A stretch of DNA of 64,000 bases, from NCBI GenBank assembly GCA_022494885.1, contig JAGVSM010003489.1, positions 1 to 64,000 of the forward strand. Direction: 5' to 3'. This DNA comes from Micrasema longulum. Lineage: Eukaryota; Arthropoda; Insecta; Trichoptera; Brachycentridae. The position numbers and the translations under genes were made by a program. The notes under the pieces were generated by a model. That model had not been told where the DNA came from and did not search any database. It worked only from the letters and a program-made list of their open reading frames with translations. Shown piece after piece: positions 53,570 to 64,000 of this stretch (positions are counted from its first letter, which is position 1; each line of letters opens with the position of its first letter).

Positions 53570-54087
53570 TCGCGATCACAATGATCCGTGAACACCTCAT
53601 ATTAAATGTCAAAATATTTACATTTCGCGACGTATAATCACATATTTTAACTTCACCAGTGTAAAAATGGAAAATATTCCAAAACTGTTTCTCGCAAGGT
53701 ATCCAAGAAACGGACATTTATAATTTCAAACATTCTAATTTTTAATACTTTCTGCATTCTTAACTGCTTGATATTCAAACATTCTGATTTACGTAGAAAC
53801 TGTGAGAACATTTTTTAATACTAAGACTTCCTAAGCTTCATTTTCCAGTGGATTCAATAGTTCCTTAACCTTTTCATTTTGTGTAGTGACCATGTGGGAC
53901 AAAAATCATGTGCCCTTGAGGTGATTTTCACAAAAATGGCGCTATATAAATTATCCAAATATATATGTAGACCAGTGTTATTATTACAATTATGTTTTTG
54001 TCTTATTTTCTAATTGCTTTAATGTAATGTTACTATTATTTCGTATATTGAATTATATATAATTTAAATTCTGATATTTAGCACCCC

Positions 54088-54440
54088 ACTAGCTCAACCA
54101 TAAATAACTATCGACGTGCTTAAAACATGCTAAGCATTTGAGCGATCACAACGAACAATAATGAAAATGCTTAAGTTATCGCAGTCATAAGTCAACGCGT
54201 TTGTAATCTCTAAGTCAACGCTCGTGTCGGTTTGTTTTTGTTCTCCTCGTAAATAAATATAGTGAAAAATCGGCGTTTACTATAAAAAATAAAACAATAT
54301 ATTGCATTTGCAAAAAATTAAGGAGTATCTAATACAAAAAAGTGAAAATTAAATTACAATTACTATGGCGACTGCTTTTTTTGACATTTGGTTTGCCGAC
54401 CGCCGGCTAAATGCAATAAAAAGCATGATTAATAATAAAT
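54088..54440. mobile_element. TAGCTCAAT-type TIR element, truncated copy
   Basis: Starts CTAGCTCAACCATAAATAAC and follows copy 1 to about the AATGCAATAAAAAGCATGAT region, where it stops. Confidence 0.7.
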
Positions 54441-54859
54441 AATAAAAACCTGTGTTTTGTAATATGGTTGGTTTGTTTTTTTGGGTTGATAAACATAGTA
54501 TTATTCTGGTATTGTACTTATTTTGACTTATTCATTCCAAGTTTATTTATTTTTTTCTTCTTTGTAAATTCACAAAAAACTTATTGTTAAATATGAATAG
54601 GATTTACTAATGCCTTCGATATTTTATAAGCATTTACATTTTTTTGTTATTTTGTAATGTCTTCACCTTCATTGTGACATTTCGAGTATTTTTTGAACAA
54701 TATTTTCCCCGTAAAACCGGTATATATCATTGGATGGTATTTACAGAGGAAAATTGTGTTGTTTTTGTACGGCCATCAATTCATTAATATTAAAGTAACA
54801 AACGTATGTAACCAGTTTTTATATGTTTAATCTTAGAATAAGAATATAAGCTTCGGCAA

Positions 54860-55345
54860 ACAAATGTTTATCGCAGGAGGCTAAACTAGTTCTTTACAAC
54901 GGAGTTCTAGTGTCAACTCTAATGTATTGGAGCGAAGTATGGCTTTGGAAAAATGATGATGAAAGTAGGTTGAATGCTGTCGAAATGCGATCCCTCAGGC
55001 AAATGTGTGGTAAAACGATGTATGATAGGTGCACAAATGTCGAGATCCGTGAAGTGTGTAAGGCTGAGACATGCATTATCGACAGAATCAAGAAAGGGGT
55101 GCTGCGCCGATTTGGACATGTCGATGGATGCAGAAAACGGGGAAGACCGAGAAAGACGTGGCACGATCAAGTCCATCAAATACTTTAAGATGGACATGTC
55201 AAAAGTAGGAATAATCGGCGTGCGTGCATGAGAAGATGTATGAATGTAGAGGAAGCGAGGTCTGTATGCCAAGATAGAGTGATATGGCGTTCTATCTTCT
55301 CTGCCCCTACGGAGAAACAGCGTGATGGTTTGTTTGTTTGCTTGT
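54860..55345 (+). mobile_element. LINE ORF2 C-terminal fragment (plus strand)
   Basis: Plus frame reads MSTLMYWSEVWLWKNDDESR, NAVEMRSLRQMCGKTMYDRC and GVLRRFGHVDGCRKRGRPRK. About 50 nt are missing relative to 23341-23741, between GHV and DGCRKRG. It ends TGATGGTTTGTTTG. Confidence 0.85.
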
Positions 55346-55434
55346 TATCTTGTTTGTAGCTTATGGAGTTTCTAGTATGCGTTTATTATATCTGTACCTT
55401 AAAGCTAAAAGGCTGGAAGTCGCATTTTTTGCAA

Positions 55435-55760
55435 AACGAGGAAAATTGGATACAAAAAATGTTTTTTTGCGCGCGGTAAAAATTTGAACATTGAGTTGTA
55501 TTGCAAAGTTTATTGAAAATGTACGAAATAGATAATAAAAAATATTTAAATAAAAACGCACTACTTTGATTGACGTCACTGGTTCATATGAACCAACCAA
55601 TGATGCGAGAGTTGGGAAGGATATCCGGTTGGTTTACGGTAAATGAACCAATGGGAAGAACTAACAGGAAACAACCTCTGACGTCACACGCGGAGTTGTT
55701 TCAAAAATACAAAACTTAAAAAAATTATAGCGCCGAATTTTCTCATTGAGTTATACGAGT
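55435..55760. repeat. Interspersed repeat E, copy 4
   Basis: CGCGCGGTAAAAATTTGAAC, then TTGATTGACGTCACTGGTTC and ACCAATGGGAAGAACT. Same order as 24265-24610. Confidence 0.55.
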
Positions 55761-55769
55761 AAATGTTAT

Positions 55770-57340
55770 TTTGTTCATAAATTCAGATTCTATTAATGCT
55801 AAAAACATTGGAGTCCTCCGGTATACCACTACTGAAATAGCTTGTTCTAAAACACCGGTAGTGCACTAATAATACTTGGGCTTTCAACAAAATTCAACGG
55901 TTTGCTGGTATTAAACAGTGGATACCGAATAAATTCCACAATTTTTATAACAAACTACCTATGACGCTGACGCATCGAGGGATTTTGCACAATATTAAGT
56001 TTTATGATCATAATCAACCATACTAAACCATTTTGTCATTTGTTTCGCCGTTGATTGAATTATTTTACTCTTTTTTTTCCACATACTGTTTCATTGCTAT
56101 TAATATCATGTCATTAAATTTATATTAACCTGTTATTTTCATTAATAATTCATGTTTTAATTAACTCTTAAAATACTGGTAAATAAACCCTTTGCGCGCG
56201 GTGATGTAATATCGTGTTACCGCTAGTAAAAGACGGTATATTCTAAAGTTCAGACATTTAAAGAAAAAAAAAACATGGAGACATACGGTTTAATAATTAT
56301 TTTTCCATAATTTATGCAAATATACGTATAATTTACCCCTGTTATAGCAAAATAAATGTAAAATGATAAATACGCCTCTCATATTACGCGCGTGTGTCCC
56401 CCAACACTGTCATAAACCGACTGAATCTGTTTCTGTTTTACACAACACCTGCCGCAGAACAACGTCTCTGTCTTCCTTATTATGAGTTATACCTTCGTGC
56501 TCTCTCTTATACAGATGTGTTGCTGAATTAAGCGGACATTTATTCTCCGCGTTGCAAGGATTAATATTTTTTGTATTAACATCCAGCATAGTTATATAAA
56601 TTTTACTTTCCCAATCCGGTGTGAAAATGTCCATTTGAAGATTACAAAAATTCGACTTCGTCATTAAAAAATTAGAGAGATATATAAAGTATTGTATCCT
56701 AGGTCGACTACTGTGACATCACAGCCACGTAAGAGTGAATGGCATGTAACTTAATGTTTTTTCCTAAATAAAGTTTTATATATACATTGTTTTTTATTCA
56801 ATATTCTACATTACTTTTTATACTAAAGCCCGAGGAGGAATTAGAGCGCTGGCCAGGCGGTTAGAACAAAAAAAAATTAAAGGCCCATAGTTATTTGATA
56901 GTCCATACTTAAAATGTTTTTATCTTAAATATTCTTATCAAAATACCATGAATCCAAAAAACAGCAATAAATTGTGTTTTTCCTTCGAGAGATACATTTG
57001 AAACAGTTTTACAACTTCAAACCGCCCTCCTGAACATATATGATCATATTCTTTATCCACCCGGACACGGACAGAGTTAACTGAAAAGGTAAAATAAAAA
57101 AGGAACTGATAGTCTTAAGCTTATACATATCTATGTATTAAAGAAGCCAAACAAAAATCGGCTTGAATCGATAATGCTGTTGGTATCGTGTGTGGTTAAA
57201 GTTGGCATAAAAATAATAAAACAAGGTAAAAATACAAATTATTTTGATTTAATTAATAGTTCACCTTTTCATTATAATTTCATATAAGTTCTCTATTGCA
57301 GCGTATCGGGATCAATGTTGTTACAAAGAAGGTGGGAAGA
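55770..57340. other. Intergenic stretch, nothing recognised
   Basis: No convincing exon. The minus frame 56664-56410 (MTKSNFCNLQMDIFTPDWES) has no recognisable domain and could be chance. Confidence 0.35.
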
Positions 57341-57342
57341 CA

Positions 57343-57430
57343 GGCGCCGTGGCGCAGTTGGTTAGACGGCTATCTGTGAAACTGGCGTCGCGGGTTCGAT
57401 TCCCGCCAGTTGCAAGAAAAAAATCCAAGA
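57343..57430 (+). mobile_element. tRNA-derived SINE head
   Basis: CCGTGGCGCAGTTGGTTAGA matches an A box and GCGGGTTCGATTCCCGCCAG a B box with stem. It runs into an A-rich non-tRNA body, so SINE rather than gene is likelier. Of the tRNA-like sites here it is the closest to a real tRNA. Confidence 0.6.
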
Positions 57431-57699
57431 AAGATTTTTTTCTCAATTGGTCTGGGTGTTGTGGTGTATTTTTCATTACCTTCTTCCATATCCCCTCTAT
57501 CCCACCTGCTGACAAGCCTCAAAATAGAGGCTTAGCGGGTTATTCCTTTAAAAACATAAAAAAAGGTAAGGTGATCAATATTACGTTTCAGGTAAGCCAG
57601 TGAATAAATGCAGCGAAAGCGCTCCCTTCACATAGCCGAAACCGGTTTTTAAGATCAAGGGGTCTTCCTATGTATTTTATTTTCAATTTCAATTTGAGA

Positions 57700-58265
57700 A
57701 CTCGCAATTTTTTATTTTTTAAAAATTATTTATCAAAAGCATACAAAAATTAACATGTAAATTATCAAGTCCTACTGAACTGCATAAAATGCAGTTCGTC
57801 AGCAGATGCTTATAGTTAAGCTCTAATTTTTATACATAATATTATCTCTTAAATTCTATAAACATGTAAAAACTCTTATTACTATGGAAAAAAAGAAAAA
57901 CATGTCCATCGAAAATAAAAAATTGTCCAAATAAAAAAAAAATCACAAAAAAACCTTAATATAAAAAACCACGTTCTAAAAGCCAGATTCTCAGCAGAGT
58001 CTTTCTCTTGAGCCAGATAAGTTTTTTAAATTTTTAATATTTAATGGGAGCACATTATAAATTTTTGGTATATTGTACTCTAGTGTTCTTTTCCCGTATT
58101 TATTATTGAATTTACGGAGAGCTAGTCCATCTACACTAGTGAACCGAGTATCATATACATGCTCCAACTTATTTCTGTATTCAGAAAGAGACGCATGCTG
58201 AGAAACCAGCTTGGGCCATAATAAAGCTCTAACGGATAAAATATTTATCGATTGATACAATAAGG
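57700..58265 (-). mobile_element. LINE ORF2 C-terminus and 3' region
   Basis: The minus frame 58260-57991 reads YRNKLEHVYDTRFTSVDGLA and KRTLEYNIPKIYNVLPLNIK. That is the usual ending of LINE ORF2. Confidence 0.65.
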
Positions 58266-58609
58266 ATATTGAAATATCGTGTCGCTGACACTACAATTTT
58301 TTTTCCATAAATAATTTGATCAATGAATTTTGTAAGTTCAGTGCAAGGTTTATGTTTGTATTACTGGAAAAAGCCCATGAGGTTGAATTTAACTCTGCTG
58401 CTTGAGTTGAACAAATTATGGAAAGATTTCGGATATTTTCATTTTTCCTCGTGATCAAATTGCAATTACACAAACAGTAACAAACACTATTTATCGTGAG
58501 TTTGGGGCTTTTAGAAAGGGGCCATTTTAGAATTTCAAAGCCCCCATCAGACCGGCTCGTACCCCGCGTACCCTTGAAAAGATGGCTCTGCCAAGACCTC
58601 AAGCACGAT

Positions 58610-59630
58610 AGGGAAACGCGCCAATCACTACAGTACGAAGCGAGGACTTAAAGAGGAAACCTGGTCTCACTTTTCTTCATACAGACGTATTCTCGTATTT
58701 TCTTATAGCATTACAACGGTGATTATTTTACGCAATACAGATATTTACCATTGTTGTGTCTCTGTTGTTTTGCTTAATTGATAAATTGTTTCTTATGGGA
58801 TCTAGAACCATCCAAAAACCCGTAAAAGCGCCCAGTTTGATCTGCCGTCTTCGGACATACGATATACAAACACGACAAGTCATTTAGAAAAAGGAAAACG
58901 TGCCAATGCAGAAAATAACAAACAAAATCGGTTCAGTTTTGGGGTGCGGAAAATGGGACAACGATCGTCGATTTTGTCAATTTTGTCAATTTTTGTCAGG
59001 CCTAATCAGTCCGACGTGCAGTAGTCTTTTTCGCACAGTATCGGGGAGGCGTTTACGAGAGGGTGACAGAAAAATACTGACACCGCGTATTCTCTTAATC
59101 TCCACTCAATTTCCTTTTTTAGGCTTTTCACCTGAGAGTAGCCATCGAGTCGAAAACTATTGTCACGGGTGCTGGTTTTATTTCACCCACATAACTGTAT
59201 TCTTCAAGCACCTGGACACGGATTAATATGCGTCATGGTTAGTCCGTTTGTGCGCCTAATCATGACCAATCAGCATAATACATCATTTCAATTATCATCA
59301 TCAATCACTTATCCGCACCTAATGGTGCATAGGGTACTTCATGGGTAAACTCGTGGTTTTTTTGTTTGGGTTTAAACAGTATTTTGTTTTTTTTATTTTT
59401 TTATTTTATACAGGAAACATACAGTACCATTACATAGTTTGCTAAATGAGACTTAAATCTAATAGAGCAATAAAGTTTCCATAATATATTACATCCTAAA
59501 GTTATCAAGTATGCCTATATCAATTAGTTATTTATTTTATTTATTAATAACATTGTAGAGACTAGAAGAAATGTGTATTTGACTACATTTTTTTTACGAT
59601 TGTTGCGCGGTAAGATCGATAATATTCTGA
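58610..59630. other. Intergenic stretch, nothing firm
   Basis: Somewhat less AT-rich at 58800-59240, with short frames lacking domain signatures. Confidence 0.35.
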
Positions 59631-59699
59631 GATTATGATGAGCATTGGTTTGTATGTTCCTAATGATTACCTAAGACAGGTCAGCATAGATTGTTTCAT

Positions 59700-59945
59700 A
59701 TTCCGATATACAGGTTCTAACCTGTCGATGGTTATGCCTGTTGGAAGGGCTACCGCTATGCTGAACAACATCGCTCTGGCTGTTGATCTGTTCCATGTAT
59801 CCGAAGGGGTTTTCCGGAGCAGGATTCTCCTACTGTTTTGACAAGAGTCTCTTTATGTAATTTTTGTATTTTTACAATATGTACGTCTTAAATTTTAGTT
59901 TTCAATGTATGTGTTATTTTTAATAAATGAATTGAATTGAATTTA
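59700..59945 (+). mobile_element. Possible LINE 3' end
   Basis: After CAG at 59711-59713 the frame reads GSNLSMVMPVGRATAMLNNI and stops at 59841. The segment ends in AATTGAATTGAATTT, a short tandem tail as in several LINEs. The product is not recognised. Confidence 0.35.
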
Positions 59946-60009
59946 TTAGGGACCGAGACATAGTTTACACCTACACAATCACAAACGCCCCATGAACTTA
60001 TAATGAACT

Positions 60010-60420
60010 TGTAAATAGGGATATATCACATACTACGAACCCCGATTAAAATATATGAAATGGATTTAGAAAAATTAATTGTATTTTCAAAATCAATATG
60101 AATATTGTGGAGAAATGTTTTCATAGATAAATGTAAAAAAGAAATTCAATAAAAATACGTTCGTAGAAAAACGCGACGTGTTCGGCCTTGGTTGATATGA
60201 CGTCAAGATTCGTGATATTCTTCTGCACAAATTTCAATGACAGGAACAAATAAACATACATCGTGACGTATTAGGGGCGTGGTCAATGAAATGACCGTTT
60301 TTGCGGGAATTCAAAATTACAAATTCAAAAGTATTTTTTATGCTACTAATAATTAGCAAGTTTTTTTTACTGGGCAGTATATCATAGACCTTTATTACTT
60401 TAAAAATGTTAAAAAAAACG
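60010..60420 (+). repeat. Interspersed repeat G, copy 2
   Basis: Direct-orientation partner of 33600-34010; see the shared blocks there. Confidence 0.7.
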
Positions 60421-60429
60421 TCATATTTC

Positions 60430-60640
60430 CTATTGTGCGGCGAGTTTCTTGAAAATGTATGAAAAAATAATAATAATGAATCGCTTTGAGCGACGTCACC
60501 CGTTCATTCGAATCAACCAACGACAGAGTTTTGTGAGATTTCCGGTTAACGGGAAGCCAATTCACCCATCAGCAAAACTCACCGAAGGCAACTTTTAAAT
60601 TTTAAAATGACAAAACTTTAAAGAATCGGTAATTCGACAC
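60430..60640. repeat. Interspersed repeat E, copy 5
   Basis: GAAAATGTATGAAAAAATAA, GAGCGACGTCACCCGTTCAT and TTTCCGGTTAACGGGAAGCC blocks. Confidence 0.5.
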
Positions 60641-61612
60641 ATAAAAATATGGTTTTAAAAAAGGGACTTAGTTTGATAATCAAATAAACAAGTATTAAAA
60701 AAAACACTGAACTTCCCTACTGAGACATTTTTGAGCCGCACTGTACAAGAACAGAAGTACCTAGCCACCTATCTATATATCACACTACCTTTCTTTGAAT
60801 AAAGAAACAGTATTTTTTTAGATCTTCTTTATATTTTAAGTTCAACTGTTCATAATATTTGATGAAATTTGATAAAAGAAATACGTCATAAAATAAAACA
60901 GCAATTTAATTAAGTTTCGGGAGTGGTTGTAAGTTATTTTAAAAACGTCCGTATTGTGTGTTTTTACAGAGCATTTTTGAAAACAGAGTTCGAATTCCAC
61001 GTGGCAATTTATTACGTAGGCTGTTATGAAATTTATAAACACATAAGTTTTATGAAATTCTTAATCAAGTAGGTACCCCTTTCTCCTGATACTTTTTTCT
61101 TAATGAGGCCTTGTGCTTAATGTTAATTGCTTAATTATTTTTCATTATGTCAGAACCAATTTATTGGTCGGTGGTCAACACCATAATCATTTTTTACTGA
61201 TTAAAACTGTAGCCGATTAAAAAGTAAGCATATAATACGATTTTGCTATTTTAAAACACCCTTTTTTCTCAAAATCACGCTGTTAAAAAGTAATGTTTAT
61301 TTACATTAAATAAAAATAATCATTTTCTAAGGTAATTATGACTAAATAACATATTTAAAGTTTTAATATTACAAAAACTTTTCGACTGGCAGATTACGCC
61401 AGACTTAAAAGTATGTAAGTAAAATTTGTTTTAATTGTTTGAAGATAATGAATCGAACAGGATATTTATTAAAGTTTTTTTTTTATAGATATATAAAGAA
61501 GCATTTTAAATCCCACAAATTTTGTGGTATTTTTCTAAGATTCTAGGTTAAAGTATGCCTTCAATAATCTTTTAAAAAATATAAAAAATAAAATACTTTA
61601 CTAAAGGTTATT

Positions 61613-61953
61613 AAATATTTGTATATAACGACTTACCGACTTTCATATGTCTACCGGTTTCGAGACGTACCCGTCTCTTCGTTAAGACACCGATTAAACC
61701 AACATGGAAAACCCTCTATACACCTTCACCATAGTTGTTGCACAAAAATATAAAACCAACACGTCATACATTTTAATAAGCACATGCACTGATTAGGACA
61801 AACATGCACTGATTAGATTATGAAAATATTTTATGTTGTTTGAGAAATAGTTTAAAAAAAAAAACTTGTTTAATTGGTGTCCTGACGACGAGACGGGTAC
61901 GTCTCGAAACCGGTAGACGTAGAAAAGTCGGTAAGTGGTTACTTACAAATATT
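61613..61953. mobile_element. Foldback element of the ACCGGTAGACATAG family, copy 2 (about 340 bp)
   Basis: Left ACTTACCGACTTTCATATGT with CCGGTTTCGAGACGTACCCG; right the inverse CGGGTACGTCTCGAAACCGG with GAAAAGTCGGTAAGTGG. It has a longer unpaired centre than copy 1. Confidence 0.75.
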
Positions 61954-62123
61954 TAATAACATTTAGTCAAATGTTTGACCACAAAGTTACTGCTTTAAAT
62001 ATGAATAATAAAATACTTTAGTTCATATCCTTTCTTATTATTGCATTATTCGATTAATAATTTAGTTAGTCCAAATTTTTGTAGACAAGGACTGGATTCA
62101 ACTCCCTGGGAAGCTGTGTATAT

Positions 62124-62411
62124 TAACATATTAACAGAGATGAAGAACATTTCAGATACGGTAATAGGTGAAATAATTCAATTAAATGAATCTCACCCGC
62201 ATAAATAAAGGTTTCAGCTCTTTGACTTCACAAACACCAACAGATGAAAGAATTGAAGGAATATAGATGTTCGAATATGGACAGAATGGTGAATGTTACA
62301 CAGTGTGTAAAATGGCCACTTAAACCAGCCATTGACAGGTAGAAGCCCTGTAGATGCCTAGACTTCTATATTACCTTCTCTGAAATGTTCTTTATCTCTG
62401 TTGTAATATGT
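62124..62411. mobile_element. Repeat F with terminal inverted repeats
   Basis: Left AACATATTAACAGAGATGAA-GAACATTTC, right GAAATGTTCTTTATCTCTGT-TGTAATATGTT, its inverse. The middle matches 29220-29445. Confidence 0.65.
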
Positions 62412-62959
62412 TAGTTGTTAATATTTAAATCCTATAGCTTGTTTTTAGAAAAATTGTAATATTCATATTTTCCATGCCAATATGTCTTCTTCCTTATTTT
62501 ATTTTTTTATTTTAATTTATTTTTTTATTTTTTATTTTCTTTTATTCAGGAAACATACAGTACAGTTACAAAGTTTAATATTTTACACAATTAGACTTAA
62601 TTCTAATGGACCAGTGAAGTTTCCATATTATAAAGAAATTATATGTAAGGTTAATTATGAAAGTATAAAAAAGAGAAGGAAAAAGAAAAACATAAATGAA
62701 AGTTGTTTAAAAATTAAAATTTAAGTGAAAAAAATATATTTTAAAGTTTGTAGTGAGTATTTACAAATGGAAATAATATTAAAGATTCAGAAAATTTGTA
62801 GGAGTAATTAAAAATTAAGAATTGAAATAAAGAATGAAAAACATGCTCAGATGTAAAAATAAAATAAAATAGTAATAACATTTTTTTTTAAAAAGGAAAA
62901 ACATAAATCTGCGCATATTTATTTTAAGGGATTCAAAGAAACGATGAGAAGAATCTTTA

Positions 62960-63018
62960 AGTGAAATATACTGATCATCGTGTTTTCGGATGTGACAGGG
63001 TTACATGAACACCTTGTA
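62960..63018. mobile_element. CAGG-type foldback element, right-arm remnant
   Basis: ACTGATCATCGTGTTTTCGG through GACAGGGTTACATGAACACC then TTGTATA. Confidence 0.65.
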
Positions 63019-63168
63019 TAGCTATTCTTCTCTTTTAAATTTTCAGCACACGATACAATATACGTAATAGAATATACTTCATCCTACTTTTAACCTATTC
63101 AGGGAATATTGATAATATTTGTAATGTAATACTTTAAAAAATGTATTATTTAGGCAAGTAAGTAAGTA

Positions 63169-63240
63169 CAGTAGAACTCCAACTATCCGAAGCAATTGGG
63201 ACCGGACGCCATTCAGATAATAAAAAATTCAGATAATTAG
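63169..63240 (+). mobile_element. pogo/Tigger-like element, left end
   Basis: TA followed by CAGTAGAACTCCAACTATCC, close to the CAGTNGAACCTCGATTATCC ends of pogo-type elements. Internal ATTCAGATAAT repeats the subterminal motif. The right end is not in the window, or is decayed. Confidence 0.55.
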
Positions 63241-64000
63241 TTTTTTTTCGAAAAAGGGTCTATTTTAATTCATTACTGTTTTGTATGTTGAAAATGAAAA
63301 TTAATGATGGAAAATAAAAAATAAGATTTTAATTAATTAAATAAAAACGCAACACTTTTACATGTTAAGCGTAGTTGCAAATGCTGTATATTAATTAGTA
63401 TTGGTGGATTTTTATAAGCTGGCGCGTGCGCTATACTTACACATACGCATTGTGTAGTATCCGTGAATAAGCCCATGGTATGACACCGCACGCCATACGC
63501 ATTATGAAAATAATCTCTTTCTCTCGCGCTCAGACGCGCTTATGAGCGTGACATAGAAAATATTGCTTTATTAGTTGCTAATGCTAATGATATACAATAT
63601 ACACAGGATTCTTCTGCGTTTGTCTGAATTTCACTGCGATTCTTCATAGTAAAAATATAATAATATATACGAGTATTAAGTTATGGATTAAAAACACTGG
63701 TTTATAAATATGTAGGTATTTTCATGTAATCAAACCATGAATAGGTCGATTATGCAGTTATGGCGCTTTCGCAAAACTTACACAAAAACATTTTTAATGT
63801 ACTGAATGATTTAAAAGATCTTGATGTACTTAAGAAAATTTCATATATTTACGGGTATTTATTTTTAAACAAGCATGTTTTTTATTTAACATTTTATGTT
63901 CATTCCAATAATAATTAATAGAGTGTAATTAAAATGCTCAGTACAAATTATATCGAAAAAATATGTAAACACACTTATTGATAAACAATAAAGCTTGTTA
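63241..64000. other. AT-rich window end, nothing recognised
   Basis: A less AT-rich patch at 63420-63545 has no clear frame. Confidence 0.35.

Larger units (their letters stand above)
52880..53690. mobile_element. TAGCTCAAT-type TIR element, copy 3, split by a LINE
   Basis: Left arm AGTAGCTCAAAATAACTATC to TCGCGAT at 52963. It continues at 53570 as TCGCGATCACAATG and on to TTCCAAAACTG. Orientation is inverse to copy 1. Confidence 0.7.

Noticed and set aside
57343..57430. Functional tRNA gene
   Set aside because: A- and B-box-like motifs are present, but I could not close an acceptor stem and the sequence runs into a SINE-like body. The same applies to 11880, 46058, 47976 and 53077.
58291..58602. 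103-codon minus-strand gene
   Set aside because: No domain, splice context or start context; it adjoins a LINE fragment and is probably repeat-derived or chance.

Overview
This is AT-rich animal nuclear DNA with spliced genes (GT-AG introns with pyrimidine tracts), many short TIR elements, LINE fragments and tRNA-like SINEs. The repeat style and gene content fit an insect genome. Lepidoptera is my guess from general texture only and is weakly supported.

Region by region. (1) 1-7500: two copies of a segment about 1.3 kb long, 5.58 kb apart. Each joins a minus-strand LINE reverse-transcriptase fragment to the promoter and first two coding exons of RAD51. (2) 7919-14070, minus strand: a P-element/THAP9-type transposase gene with a THAP zinc-finger exon, small linker exons (one duplicated) and a 713-codon catalytic ORF. 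One frame break lies at about 10.9 kb. Three tandem copies of a unit of about 278 bp follow, each with a terminal-exon-like ORF. (3) 14470-17760, plus strand: a four-exon gene for an unrecognised acidic, Ser/Asn-rich 738-aa protein, head to head with the THAP gene. (4) 22292-47854, plus strand: a complete nine-exon gene for a mitochondrial acetyl-CoA hydrolase/4-hydroxybutyrate CoA-transferase-like enzyme. Its nine exons sum to exactly 481 codons. Intron 1 is about 16 kb and intron 8 appears to be GC-AG. (5) 47.9-64 kb: no host gene that I can support, only repeats, LINE pieces and unassigned AT-rich DNA.

The introns and flanks of the CoA-transferase gene are a nested transposon landscape. 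They hold two related solo LTRs with 5-bp target duplications, a degenerate Tc1/mariner element interrupted by another TIR element, a Harbinger-like element with TAA flanks, and several foldback families with TA flanks. One foldback copy carries an exon-like fragment. The best candidates for something new are the THAP-transposase/unknown-gene divergent pair, the triplicated terminal exon, and the mosaic RAD51 5' duplication.
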